Positions 47,161-55,986 of a stretch of DNA of 64,000 nucleotides are shown here, one piece after another (the first letter of the stretch is position 1; each line of letters starts with the position of its first letter). A program made the position numbers and the translations under genes. The notes below the pieces were generated by a model. That model saw nothing but the letters and a program-made list of their open reading frames with translations, ran no database searches and had not been told where the DNA came from. The stretch comes from Rhodobacter sp. SY28-1 (GTDB taxonomy: Bacteria; Pseudomonadota; Alphaproteobacteria; Rhodobacterales; Rhodobacteraceae), in assembly GCF_005222785.1 (NCBI RefSeq), contig NZ_STGH01000001.1, positions 62,001-126,000 of the forward strand, read 5' to 3'.

Positions 47161-48564
47161 ATGTCATTCAGTCTGTCGTCCGCCATGGCCAAGGCCGGTG
47201 GCGCCGTGCCCCTGCTGCGCAACTCGCGCATCGGCCAGTACGTCTACCCCGTCGTCGCCCCCGAGTTTCAGAACTGGCGGTCCGAGCAGATGGCCTGGCG
47301 CCACTCGGCCGTCCTGTTCGACCAAAGTCACCACATGGACGAGCTGATCGTCGAAGGCCCGCAGGCGGCCGAATTCCTGGATCACCACGGCATCAACGCC
47401 TTTGCCAATTTCGATCTGAACCGCGCCAAGCACTATGTGCCGGTCACCCCGGCGGGCCATGTGATCGGCGACCACATCATCTTCCGCGAACGTGAGGACA
47501 AGTTCGTGCTGGTGGGCCGCGCACCCACCTCGAACTGGCTGATGTTCTGCGCGGCCTATGGCAAATGGAACGTCCGCCTGCGCTACGACCCCCGCAGCCC
47601 CTCGCGCCCCGAAGGCGAACGGGTGCTGCGCGAACACTACCGCTTCCAGATCCAGGGTCCCGAGGCACCGAAGGTCTTCGAAAAAATGAACGGCGGGCCG
47701 ATCCCCGACATCAAGTTCTTCCACGTCGACTGGATCAACATCGGCTCGAAGAGAGTGCAGGCCCTGCGCCACGGGATGTCCGGCGCGCCGGGGCTGGAAA
47801 TCTGGGGTCCCTACAAGGACAAGGACTACATCCACTCCACCATCCTGCAGGCCGCCCGCGATGCCGGGGTGAACCTGGTGCAATGCGGCAGCCGGGCATA
47901 TTCGACCAACACCCTGGAATCCGGCTGGATTCCCTCGCCCCTGCCGGGGATATACACCGGCGACGGCATGCTGGCCGATTATCGCGACTGGCTGGGCGCC
48001 GACAGCTACGAGGCCGCAGGGTCCATCGGCGGCAGCCTCGCCTCGGACAATATCGAGGACTACTACACCACCCCGTTCGAACTGGGCTACGACTTCTACA
48101 TCGGCTGGAAGAAGCCCGATTTTGTCGGCAAGGCGGCGCTGGCAGCGATGAAGGGCTCGCCCCGGAACCGCAAGAAGGTGACCTTCGAATGGAACCGTGA
48201 CGATGTGCTGGCCTGCATCGCCACGGCGTTTGAACCGGGCACGCCCGCCAAGTGGATCGACTTCCCGGTGTCGAACTATGCCTCGTCCAGTGCCGATGCG
48301 ATCCAGCGCGACGGCAAGACCGTGGGGATGAGCATGTTCGCAGGCTTCAGCTGGAACGAACGCGCAGTCCTGTCGCTGGGGGTCGTGGCGCAGGACGTGC
48401 AGGTCGGGGACATCCTGACGCTGCTGTGGGGGGAACCCGAACCTACCGGCAAGACCTCGACCGAACCGCACCGCCAGGTTCCGATCCGGGTTCGCGTCGC
48501 ACCCACACCCTATGCGGCCGAAGCGCGGACCAATTACGCCGACAGCTGGCGCACCAAGGGCTGA
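47161..48564 (+). CDS. ligM: Vanillate/3-O-methylgallate O-demethylase, tetrahydrofolate-dependent (LigM/DesA-like)
   Basis: The 467-residue GcvT-fold protein closely follows Sphingobium LigM along its length. Shared blocks include RNSRIGQYVYPVVAPEF, AVLFDQSHHM, YVPVTPAGHVIGD, VGRAPTSNWLM, LRHGMSGAPGLEIWGPY, NTLESGWIPSPLPGIYTGD and MSMFAGFSWNERAVLSL. LigM moves the aromatic methyl group to tetrahydrofolate, giving protocatechuate from vanillate. This differs from the Rieske VanAB system. It would need MetF/LigH-type recycling of methyl-THF, which is not in the window. Preference for vanillate, 3-O-methylgallate or syringate cannot be read from sequence. Confidence 0.88.
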   Translation: MSFSLSSAMAKAGGAVPLLRNSRIGQYVYPVVAPEFQNWRSEQMAWRHSAVLFDQSHHMDELIVEGPQAAEFLDHHGINAFANFDLNRAKHYVPVTPAGHVIGDHIIFREREDKFVLVGRAPTSNWLMFCAAYGKWNVRLRYDPRSPSRPEGERVLREHYRFQIQGPEAPKVFEKMNGGPIPDIKFFHVDWINIGSKRVQALRHGMSGAPGLEIWGPYKDKDYIHSTILQAARDAGVNLVQCGSRAYSTNTLESGWIPSPLPGIYTGDGMLADYRDWLGADSYEAAGSIGGSLASDNIEDYYTTPFELGYDFYIGWKKPDFVGKAALAAMKGSPRNRKKVTFEWNRDDVLACIATAFEPGTPAKWIDFPVSNYASSSADAIQRDGKTVGMSMFAGFSWNERAVLSLGVVAQDVQVGDILTLLWGEPEPTGKTSTEPHRQVPIRVRVAPTPYAAEARTNYADSWRTKG

Positions 48565-48569
48565 CACCC

Positions 48570-48602
48570 GGACCCCGCCCCTGCCGGTTGGGGGGCGGGT
48601 CC
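48570..48602. terminator. Bidirectional GC-rich terminator-like hairpin
   Basis: GGACCCCGCCCC and GGGGCGGGTCC pair with a one-base bulge around a short loop between two convergent genes. T tracts are poor. Confidence 0.55.
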
Positions 48603-49042
48603 TACAGCCGGGTCAACCGCAGCACCACCGCATCCGGCTCGCGCTGGCCATCCGACAGGAACAAGGCACGGTTCAGATCGTCATGCGCGGCAGAGGCGGT
48701 CTCGAACCGGATCACCGTGCGGAAATAGACCAGCGTAGGATCGACTCTCTCACCCCGCATCAGGGCGGCCATCACCTCGGGGGCAGCATGGCGCAGCCCC
48801 TGACTGTCAACCCGGATCAGCGCGCCATCTTCGGCCCGGATCACATAGCGCGCATGGATGCGGGTCAGGCCATCGGCGCGGATGCGCTGCTCATCGGCCC
48901 CACCCGGCAGGATCGTTCCGGTGAGGCCCGGGCCGCTGACGGTGCCACCCAGAATGGGCACGATCCGCGCTTCGCCGAAGCCGTCATTGCCAAGGATCAC
49001 CGGGCTGCCGACCTGCACGCGGAATTCGGCGAAGAGGGTCAT
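48602..49042 (-). CDS. DUF3237 domain-containing protein (copy A)
   Basis: This 146-residue beta-barrel-type protein has the DUF3237 pattern: MTLFAEFRVQVGSPVILG, ARIVPILGGTVSGPGLTGTILPGGADEQRIRADG and HARYVIRAEDGALIRVDSQG, then YFRTVIRFETAS. Function is unknown. It is last in the TetR-led operon and its start overlaps the flavin monooxygenase stop (ATGA). A second DUF3237 gene lies on the other side of the monooxygenase. Confidence 0.85.
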   Translation of the reverse strand: MTLFAEFRVQVGSPVILGNDGFGEARIVPILGGTVSGPGLTGTILPGGADEQRIRADGLTRIHARYVIRAEDGALIRVDSQGLRHAAPEVMAALMRGERVDPTLVYFRTVIRFETASAAHDDLNRALFLSDGQREPDAVVLRLTRL

Positions 49043-50289
49043 GCCACGGGCTCCATCGGACCGATGATCGGCGGCTGGGCGTTCAGCACATCGACCGAAA
49101 AGCCGGACAGCCGCTTGTAATGCTCGGCATGTGCCGCCAGCTTTTCGCGCGGCAGGATCGGTTCCAGGTCATCGAAGACGCCGCCGCACAGGTCCTCGAC
49201 CATCTGCATCACCGCGTCGGGGCCCTTGCCGCGATTGGCGCGCAGGATGCCTTCGGCGCGGGGCCGCATCTCGGCCTCGTAGGTCAAGAGCGCCGCGCGG
49301 GTGACCCCATGCGCCCGCAAGGCCGCGCCCAGCTTGCGGGCGTCGATGATCGCCTGCGTTGCCCCGTTGGACCCGACGGGATAGGTCGCATGTGCCGCGT
49401 CGCCCATCAGCGTGACGCAACCCTCTGTCCAGGCGGGCAAAGGCTCGCGGTCGACCATCGGGTATTCGTAGACCGTGCCCGAGGCCCGGATCAGGCCGGG
49501 GCAATCGACCCAGCCGAAGTCCCAGCCCTCGAAGGCGGGCAGGAAATCGGCCTTGTCGGCGGGGCGGTTCCAGTCACCCTTGGCCATGGCCCGGTCCGGA
49601 TCGACCCGCATCTCGGCGATCCAGTTGATCGTCGCAAGACCCGTCGCCGGGTCTTCCGGGGTCAGCGGATAGGCGACGAAACGCTGGGTGTCATGCCCGG
49701 CCAGAAACATCGCATTGCCGCCCAGAAAGTGCCGCCCGGGCGAAGTGCCGCGCCACATGATCGCACCGTTCCAGATCGGCTCTCCCTCATCCGGCACCAT
49801 CTGCTTGCGGATGGCCGAGTGGATGCCATCGGCTGCAATCGCGACATCCCCTGATACCCGCCGCCCGCCCGCCAGAGCCAGCGTGACACCTTGGCTGTCC
49901 GTCTCGAACGCGGTCACGCCAGCGTCGGTTTCGACCACATCCCCGGCCCGCTCGCGCAGAATCCGCAACAGCATCATCTGCAACTCGCCCCGGTGCACGG
50001 AAAACTGCGGCCAGCTGTAGCCCGCCGCCAACCCGCGCGGTTCGACCCAGATCGGCAGGCCGGTCTTGGTGTAGAACCCGTATTGCCGGGTGCGGATGCC
50101 GATCCGGTCCAGTTCGGCTTCCAGCCCCAGGTCGAACAGCTCGCGCACGGCATTGGGCTGCAGGTTGATGCCGACACCCGTGGGCCGCAGATCGGCCACC
50201 CGCTCGAAGATGCGGAAGGGCAGGCCCAGCTGGTGCAGGGTCAGCCCCAAGGACAGACCGGCGATACCGGCCCCGGCGATCAGGATCAT
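49039..50289 (-). CDS. FAD-dependent monooxygenase (group A, PhzS/salicylate hydroxylase-like)
   Basis: The 416-residue flavoprotein has the FAD loop LIAGAGIAGLSLGLTLHQ with the FERV acidic strand end, the VAIAADGIHSAIRKQM (DG) motif, and GCVTLMGDAAHATYPVGSNGATQAIIDARKL (GD motif). WVEPRGLAAGYSWPQFSVHRGELQMML is typical of the PhzS-like group. These enzymes hydroxylate aromatic or heteroaromatic acids using NAD(P)H and oxygen. The ATG at 50,289 starts right at the FAD loop. The DUF3237 neighbours and amidohydrolase suggest a ring-degrading pathway; the substrate is unknown. Confidence 0.85.
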   Translation of the reverse strand: MILIAGAGIAGLSLGLTLHQLGLPFRIFERVADLRPTGVGINLQPNAVRELFDLGLEAELDRIGIRTRQYGFYTKTGLPIWVEPRGLAAGYSWPQFSVHRGELQMMLLRILRERAGDVVETDAGVTAFETDSQGVTLALAGGRRVSGDVAIAADGIHSAIRKQMVPDEGEPIWNGAIMWRGTSPGRHFLGGNAMFLAGHDTQRFVAYPLTPEDPATGLATINWIAEMRVDPDRAMAKGDWNRPADKADFLPAFEGWDFGWVDCPGLIRASGTVYEYPMVDREPLPAWTEGCVTLMGDAAHATYPVGSNGATQAIIDARKLGAALRAHGVTRAALLTYEAEMRPRAEGILRANRGKGPDAVMQMVEDLCGGVFDDLEPILPREKLAAHAEHYKRLSGFSVDVLNAQPPIIGPMEPVA

Positions 50290-50305
50290 GTGCCCCCACG
50301 CCCGG

Positions 50306-50791
50306 TCAGACGGGCGCCTCCCAAAGTTCGATGTAGACATGCGCGTCATCGCCCGCTTGGGCAAGTGCCGTGCCGAAGTAGACCGCATCGCCCAGTGCCC
50401 GGTGCGGCCCGTCCGGCACCTCCAGCGTAGCCCGGGTGCGCCCCAGATAGCTGCCATCCGGCTGCGGCAGCATGCGCCCGGCGTTCGTCACCATGACCGG
50501 AGTGCCGTCCTGCAATTCCAGGCAGTACCGAGCCTCGATCTGATAGGTCCCGTCAGGCAGGCGGATCGCAAAGTCGGCCCCGCCGGGCAGGATCCGGCCC
50601 GTCCAGCCAACCCCCTGCGCCACGCCCCCCACGATGGGAAACATCGCCCGCACCGTACCCATCGAGGTCGCAAACTCCAGCGCCGGGCCAAGATCGGCGC
50701 GGATCACGCAGGCCCGCCGCAACAGGGGTTGGCCCGGAGAGGACGTCGCTCCCAGCGTCGTCATGTCGATGGTCAGTTCCTCAGCAGGCAT
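50306..50791 (-). CDS. DUF3237 domain-containing protein (copy B)
   Basis: This 161-residue protein begins MPAEELTIDMTTLGATSSPGQP. It shares with copy A the core MFPIVGGVAQGVGWTGRILPGGADFAIRLPDGTYQIEARYCLELQDGTPVMVTNAG and an aromatic C-terminal strand VYFGTALAQAGDDAHVYIELWEA. No function is established. Its start lies 11 bases inside the amidohydrolase gene and it precedes the flavin monooxygenase by 16 bases, so all three are coupled. Confidence 0.84.
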   Translation of the reverse strand: MPAEELTIDMTTLGATSSPGQPLLRRACVIRADLGPALEFATSMGTVRAMFPIVGGVAQGVGWTGRILPGGADFAIRLPDGTYQIEARYCLELQDGTPVMVTNAGRMLPQPDGSYLGRTRATLEVPDGPHRALGDAVYFGTALAQAGDDAHVYIELWEAPV

Positions 50792-52430
50792 GGGTGATCC
50801 TTCCTCCACACACTGTCAGCCGGACGCCCAGTCCGGCGATCCGGTCATGTGGCGTGGCTTCGATGTCGCCGCACAGCAGCACCAGGTCCGCCAGCATCCC
50901 GGTCCGGATACGGCCCGTCGCGTCTTCCCGGAACCCCGCATGGGCACCGTTGCAGGTGAATGCCTTCAGCACCTCGATCAGCGGCAGCCTCTGGTCCGGC
51001 AGTCCGGGCAGATGCGGTTGCCGGGTCAGCGCCGTCTGGATGCCCAGCAGCGGATCAACCGGCACGATGGGCCAATCCGAGGAGAAGGCCACGACCGCCC
51101 CCGCCCGATGCAGCGCCGCCCAGGCATAGGCATGGGCCGCACGTTTCGGCCCGATGCCCTCCGTGGTCTGGGTTTCCCCCTGCGGCGCATGCAGCGGCTG
51201 GAACGAGGCGATGACACCCAGTTCGGCAAAGCGCGGGATGTCGGCAGGGTCCACCATCTCGATATGCTCGATCCGGTGGCGGCTGTCGCGCAGGCCATTC
51301 GCGCGGCGCGCGGCCTCATATCCATCCAGCGCGATCCGCACCGCCGCATCCCCCACGGCATGCACGGTGATCTGCATGCCGCGCCGGTCGATTTCGACCG
51401 CGGCCTCGGCGAAGGTGGCGGAGTCAAAGATCGGAACGCCCCGGTGCCCCGGCTGGTTGGCATAATCGTCCAGCATCGCCGCCGTCCCGCTTTCGATCAC
51501 GCCATCGATGAAGACCTTGACCCGATTGCTGCTCAGCCAGTCGCCGGTGAAGGCACCAGCCATGGTGCCGGCCCGGTCCAACTCGGACAAAGGCATCTCG
51601 CGGGTGTAATGGAACGGGACCGAGACCCGCGCGATCAGATCGCCTTCCTCCTCGACCGTGCGCAGAAGCTCCAAGAGATGCCGGTTGCCGTCCATGTTGT
51701 GCACCGAGGTGATGCCCTTCGATGCGACAAAGCGCAGGCCGTCCATCAGCACCTCGACATCCTCGCGCCATTCGGCATCGGTCGGGGGGACCGGTGGTTC
51801 GATCCCGGACATGCCCAACATCTCGCGCCCGCCGCTGGTGCGAAGCTCCAGCACCGGAAGCAGCGCAAACTTCTCGCGCAGCTCTCCGGTCGCCAGCCCG
51901 TCGGCCCCCAGCACGACCTCGTTGCCATCCGGCAGGTCCCGGCCCTGCAACAGCCCCGCAGCAGACAGGGCGGCAGTGTTGGCGAACAGCGTGTGGAAGT
52001 CGTAGGTCATCACCGCCAGCGGCCGGTCGGGACACATGGCATCCAGAGCATGGCGGTCCAGTCGCGTTCCCGGGCCGAGGATCTCGTAATCCGCGCCCTG
52101 AGCGAACAAGAGCCCCTCGTCAGGCCTGCTGTCGGCAAAGGCGCGCACCGCCGCCTGCATGGCGTCGAACCCGCGCACATCGCCCAGTTGCAGCAGGGTC
52201 CAGCCCCAGGCGCCGGAAAACAGATGCAGATGCGATTCGACGAACCCCGGCAGAAGCGTGCCGCCCTTTGCGTCGATGACCCGGGTCTTGGTCCCGGCAT
52301 GGGCTCGGATCGAGGCCGTCTTGCCAACCGCAAGGATGCGGTTGCCGCGCACTGCCACCGCCTCGGCACGCGGGTTCGCGTCGTCCATCGTCAGGACCCG
52401 GGCGTTCTCGATGATCAGGTCGGCGATCAT
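50781..52430 (-). CDS. Amidohydrolase (YtcJ-like, amidohydrolase family 3)
   Basis: The 549-residue metal-dependent hydrolase has MIADLIIENARVLTMDDANPRAEAVAV, the metal-binding GFVESHLHLF (HxH near residues 77-79), later ITVHAVGDAA and HRIEHIEMVDP histidines, and the terminal metal aspartate in AFSSDWPIVPVDPL. It ends GMLADLVLLCGDI, typical of composite-barrel amidohydrolases. YtcJ-like enzymes cleave amides or cyclic amides; the substrate is unknown. The ATG at 52,430 overlaps the tetR stop (ATGA). Confidence 0.86.
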   Translation of the reverse strand: MIADLIIENARVLTMDDANPRAEAVAVRGNRILAVGKTASIRAHAGTKTRVIDAKGGTLLPGFVESHLHLFSGAWGWTLLQLGDVRGFDAMQAAVRAFADSRPDEGLLFAQGADYEILGPGTRLDRHALDAMCPDRPLAVMTYDFHTLFANTAALSAAGLLQGRDLPDGNEVVLGADGLATGELREKFALLPVLELRTSGGREMLGMSGIEPPVPPTDAEWREDVEVLMDGLRFVASKGITSVHNMDGNRHLLELLRTVEEEGDLIARVSVPFHYTREMPLSELDRAGTMAGAFTGDWLSSNRVKVFIDGVIESGTAAMLDDYANQPGHRGVPIFDSATFAEAAVEIDRRGMQITVHAVGDAAVRIALDGYEAARRANGLRDSRHRIEHIEMVDPADIPRFAELGVIASFQPLHAPQGETQTTEGIGPKRAAHAYAWAALHRAGAVVAFSSDWPIVPVDPLLGIQTALTRQPHLPGLPDQRLPLIEVLKAFTCNGAHAGFREDATGRIRTGMLADLVLLCGDIEATPHDRIAGLGVRLTVCGGRITHAC

Positions 52431-53107
52431 GCGGCGGGGTCCGCCCGACGCGGATGCCGGGCGCAATCGTCCGTGAACAAAAGCTCGACCAGTGGCGTGA
52501 TCCGGTCGCGCAGGATCACGTCATGCTGGTCAAGCGTCTGGGCGTCATCGGTGATCAGCTGGATGAAGCAGGGCATCCAGAGATCGTGGAACAGCCGCGC
52601 CAGATAGTCGGCATCCACCGCGCGACCCGACCGTAGCGTCAGCTGCAGACCGGACAGGAAGTCGGCGATGACCTGCACCAGTGCCGTCGAAACCGCCACA
52701 TATTCCCGGGCAAGATCGGTGTCGGGATGCCGGATCGCGGCCGCCTCCGCATAGCGCCAGACCCGTTTCCCCGCGATGTCCAGCGTGCGGGCCGACACTC
52801 GTTGGAACAGCATGGTCAAGAGGCTGGCCAGGTCGGCGTCCTCGCGCCAGTGTAGCGCGCGATCCTGCTCGCGGGCCTCCTGAGTGCCTTCCGAGATCAT
52901 CGCGATCAGGATGCCGTCCTTCGACCCGAAGTAGTTGAACACCGTGGGGGCCGAGACATCGGCCGCAGCCGCGATATCCGCCATGGTCGTGGCGTCGATG
53001 CCCTGCCGCGCGAACAGGTCCCGGGCGGCGCTGACGATTTCATCCCGCCGACGCGCCTTCTTGCGGTCGCGCAACCCGGGGATGGCAGGACTGGCCGTTT
53101 CGGTCAT
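52427..53107 (-). CDS. TetR/AcrR family transcriptional regulator
   Basis: This 226-residue regulator has the N-terminal helix-turn-helix RDRKKARRRDEIVSAARDLFARQGIDATTMADIAAAADVSAPTVFNYFGSKDGIL. A helical ligand-binding domain follows. It leads the minus-strand operon and is divergent from the potA-like gene. Two overlapping AT-rich operators lie in the intergenic region, so it probably controls itself, the catabolic genes behind it and the importer. Confidence 0.92.
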   Translation of the reverse strand: MTETASPAIPGLRDRKKARRRDEIVSAARDLFARQGIDATTMADIAAAADVSAPTVFNYFGSKDGILIAMISEGTQEAREQDRALHWREDADLASLLTMLFQRVSARTLDIAGKRVWRYAEAAAIRHPDTDLAREYVAVSTALVQVIADFLSGLQLTLRSGRAVDADYLARLFHDLWMPCFIQLITDDAQTLDQHDVILRDRITPLVELLFTDDCARHPRRADPAA

Positions 53108-53126
53108 CTGGATCCGCTTTCCTTGT

Positions 53127-53165
53127 GTCAGTAAAAATTTTTATTGACTAAAAAGTTTTTGTCAA
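53127..53165. promoter_or_regulatory. Two overlapping TetR-type operators in the divergent promoter
   Basis: GTCAGTAAAAA/TTTTTATTGAC (53,127-53,148) and TTGACTAAAAA/GTTTTTGTCAA (53,144-53,165) are near-palindromes of 22 bp that share TTGAC. On the minus strand TTGACA (53,166-53,161 region) and TAAAAA at 16 bases give a tetR promoter buried in the sites. Confidence 0.72.
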
Positions 53166-53194
53166 TACCGTCGGCGCCGATGTGGGGGACCTCG

Positions 53195-54256
53195 ATGCTT
53201 GACATTCGCGACCTGACCAAGAGTTTCGGCAAGGGCGACAGCACTGTGACGGCGCTGCATGAGGTGTCGTTCACCATCGCTGAAGGCGAGTTCTTCACAC
53301 TGCTTGGCCCCTCTGGCTGCGGCAAGACCACGCTGCTGCGCCTGATCGCCGGGTTCGAGCCTCCCAGCGGCGGGGCGCTGGTGCTTGACGGGCAGGACAT
53401 CGCCCAGATGCCTCCCAACCGGCGGCCGGTGAACACGGTCTTCCAGAACTACGCCCTGTTTCCGCACATGACCGTCGCGCAGAACGTGGGCTTTGCACTC
53501 GGCGCGCAGGGCAGGCCCAAGGACGAGATCGCCCGGACCGTCGCCCGGATGCTTGACCTTGTCCAGCTTGGCCACCTTGCGCATCGCAAAAGCGGCGAGC
53601 TGTCGGGCGGCCAGCAGCAGCGGGTGGCGCTCGCACGGGCGCTGGCGCCCAAGCCGCGGATCCTTCTTTTGGACGAACCTCTCTCGGCGCTGGACATGAA
53701 GCTGCGCAAGGAGATGCAGGTCGAGCTGAAGCGCCTGCAGCAGGAAACTGGGCTGACCTTCATATTCGTGACGCACGACCAGGAAGAAGCCCTGACCATG
53801 TCCGACCGCATCGCGGTGATGAGCGGCGGTCGCATCCAGCAGATCGCCACCCCGCGCGAGTTGTATGACCAACCCGCCAACCGCTTCGTCGCGGGCTTCA
53901 TCGGTGAAAGCAACTTCCTCGACGCCAGCTGTGCGCACGGAAAACTGGTGCTTCCCCAGGCAGGCGCCCCCCTGCCGGTCACCCATCCCGACGGGCCGGT
54001 GACCCTGATGGTCCGGCCCGAGCATGTGTTTCTGGGCCCAGCGCCCGGTGCGGGGCTTTCGGTTCCCGCCCGGGTCGAAAGGCTGGTCTACTTCGGCACG
54101 GATACGCATGTGCACCTGATGCTGGCCGATGGGGCAGGGCTGGTGGCCCGCGTCCAGAACGCCCTGCGCGGTGGCGCGCCCTGCGCCGAGGGCGATGCGA
54201 TCAGCATCACGCTTCCCGCCGATGCCCTGCGCCTTCTGCCGAAAGAGGCCGCCTGA
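53195..54256 (+). CDS. ABC transporter ATP-binding protein, PotA-like
   Basis: The 353-residue ATPase has Walker [14 protein letters not shown]-loop [13 protein letters not shown], signature [15 protein letters not shown], Walker [13 protein letters not shown] and the switch [11 protein letters not shown]-terminal TOBE domain ([13 protein letters not shown]) completes the PotA/FbpC-type architecture. It energises import through the two permeases that follow. The ATG at 53,195 has GGGGGAC upstream; 53,180 is an alternative. Similarity to polyamine importers does not prove a polyamine substrate. Confidence 0.9.
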   Translation: MLDIRDLTKSFGKGDSTVTALHEVSFTIAEGEFFTLLGPSGCGKTTLLRLIAGFEPPSGGALVLDGQDIAQMPPNRRPVNTVFQNYALFPHMTVAQNVGFALGAQGRPKDEIARTVARMLDLVQLGHLAHRKSGELSGGQQQRVALARALAPKPRILLLDEPLSALDMKLRKEMQVELKRLQQETGLTFIFVTHDQEEALTMSDRIAVMSGGRIQQIATPRELYDQPANRFVAGFIGESNFLDASCAHGKLVLPQAGAPLPVTHPDGPVTLMVRPEHVFLGPAPGAGLSVPARVERLVYFGTDTHVHLMLADGAGLVARVQNALRGGAPCAEGDAISITLPADALRLLPKEAA

Positions 54257-54257
54257 C

Positions 54258-55169
54258 ATGGCGACGGATGTCGAAACCCTGGCCATCCGGGCCGACACCC
54301 GCCGCCGCTGGGCCCTGGCCTTGCCCGCTGTCACGATCATCGGCCTGTTCTCGATCCTGCCTCTGGGCGTTGTCGTGGTTTATTCCTTCCTGACCCCCGG
54401 CGACTACGGCAACGTGAAATGGGTCTTCTCACTGGACGGCTGGTTCCAGGTCCTGTTCGAGCGCGACATCTTCGATGACACCGTCAGCCTGTCCGACGCG
54501 CATCTGACCATCCTCGGCCGCTCTGTCGCGCTGTCGCTGGCCACCACGCTCATCACGCTGATCCTGGGTGTGCCGACGGCCTGGTTCATCGCGACCCGGC
54601 CTGCCGGGCAGCGGGCCTTCTGGCTGTTCCTCATCACCATCCCGTTCTGGACCAACCTTCTGGTCCGCACCATCGCGGTGCAGGAGATGATCCGCAACGA
54701 GGGCATCTTCAACCGGCTGTTCCAGTGGCTGGGCCTGATCGACGACCCGATCCCGATGATGTTCACCAACTTCGCGATCCTGCTGGGCATGGCCTACGTC
54801 TTCCTGCCGCTGATGGTCCTGCCGGTCTATGCCGCGATTGAACGGTTCGACTTTCGTCTGGCCGAGGCTGGCTACGACCTCTACGCCTCGCGGGTCTACT
54901 GCCTGCGCAAGGTGGTGCTGCCGCAAGTCAAGGCGGGGATCATCGCAGGTTCGATCCTGGTCTTCGTCCCCTCGCTTGGCGCCTATGTGACCCCGCGCAT
55001 CATGGGTGGCGGCAAGACGATGATGCTGGGCAACCTGATCGAGACCCAGTTCGGCCAGGGCCGCAACTGGCCCTTGGGCGCGGCCCTGTCGCTGGCGCTG
55101 ACCGCCTTGGTCCTGGTGGCGCTGGTCTGGTACACGCGCCTGACCACGAAGGAGCGGCGCAATGGCTAG
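54258..55169 (+). CDS. ABC transporter permease, PotB-like
   Basis: The 303-residue protein has six membrane segments (first ALPAVTIIGLFSILPLGVVVVYSF) and the EAA coupling loop in FRLAEAGYDLYASRVYCLRKVVLPQVKAGI, which docks on the ATPase. It begins one base after the ATPase gene and overlaps the second permease by 8 bases. Confidence 0.9.
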   Translation: MATDVETLAIRADTRRRWALALPAVTIIGLFSILPLGVVVVYSFLTPGDYGNVKWVFSLDGWFQVLFERDIFDDTVSLSDAHLTILGRSVALSLATTLITLILGVPTAWFIATRPAGQRAFWLFLITIPFWTNLLVRTIAVQEMIRNEGIFNRLFQWLGLIDDPIPMMFTNFAILLGMAYVFLPLMVLPVYAAIERFDFRLAEAGYDLYASRVYCLRKVVLPQVKAGIIAGSILVFVPSLGAYVTPRIMGGGKTMMLGNLIETQFGQGRNWPLGAALSLALTALVLVALVWYTRLTTKERRNG

Positions 55170-55965
55170 GCGCAGCTTCGACATCCGCCGCCTGCCCGGT
55201 GCGGCGACGCTTGCGATCACCTGCTTCGTGATCCTCTACATCCCGTTGGTCATCCTGGTGGTGAACTCGCTGAACGCGGGCAAGGCCATCAACGTCTGGG
55301 AAGGCATCTCGCTGCGCTGGTATGCGACGGCCCTGCAGAACGAGGGCTTCCTGAATGCCGCCTCCACCTCGCTGATCCTGGCCGCGACCGCCGCGCTGGT
55401 CGCTACGGTGACCGCCACGATGGCCGCGCTGGCCACGACCCGCAGCAAGGGATTCCGTGGCGAGGGCACCATCAACCTGGTCCTGAACCAGCCGCTCATG
55501 GTCCCGGAAATCGTGTTGGCCATCGCGCTCCTCATCATCCTGGCCCAGGTCAAGCAGGTCACCGGCTATACGGGCCTCTGGTATCTCATCATCGCCCACA
55601 GCGCCTTCTGCATCCCCTTCGCCTACATGCCGGTCCGCGCACGGCTGCAGGGCATGGACCTGACGCTGGAAACCGCCGCATCGGACCTGTACGCCAGCCG
55701 GTTCTACACGTTCCGGAAAGTCACTCTGCCGCTTCTGGCCCCCGCGGTCCTGGCGGGCTTCATGCTGGCCTTCGTCGTCTCGCTGGATGACGTCGTCATA
55801 TCCGAGTTCCTGAAATCCCCCGGCCAGGACACGCTGCCCACGTACCTCCTGGGCCAGCTCAGACGGAACCTGACCTCGGAAATCTACGCCATCTCCTCGC
55901 TTCTTCTGCTGATCAGCGTGCTGATCGTGGCGGGGTCATGGCTGCTGACCAGAAAAAAGACCTGA
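55162..55965 (+). CDS. ABC transporter permease, PotC-like
   Basis: The 267-residue second permease has six helices and the EAA loop LETAASDLYASRFYTFRKVTLPLLAPAVLAGFMLAF. FVVSLDDVVISEFLKSPGQDTLPTYLLGQLR is characteristic of PotC. Together with the PotB-like subunit it forms the membrane channel. Confidence 0.92.
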   Translation: MARRSFDIRRLPGAATLAITCFVILYIPLVILVVNSLNAGKAINVWEGISLRWYATALQNEGFLNAASTSLILAATAALVATVTATMAALATTRSKGFRGEGTINLVLNQPLMVPEIVLAIALLIILAQVKQVTGYTGLWYLIIAHSAFCIPFAYMPVRARLQGMDLTLETAASDLYASRFYTFRKVTLPLLAPAVLAGFMLAFVVSLDDVVISEFLKSPGQDTLPTYLLGQLRRNLTSEIYAISSLLLLISVLIVAGSWLLTRKKT

Positions 55966-55986
55966 GACCCGACAGAGGAAACTGCC

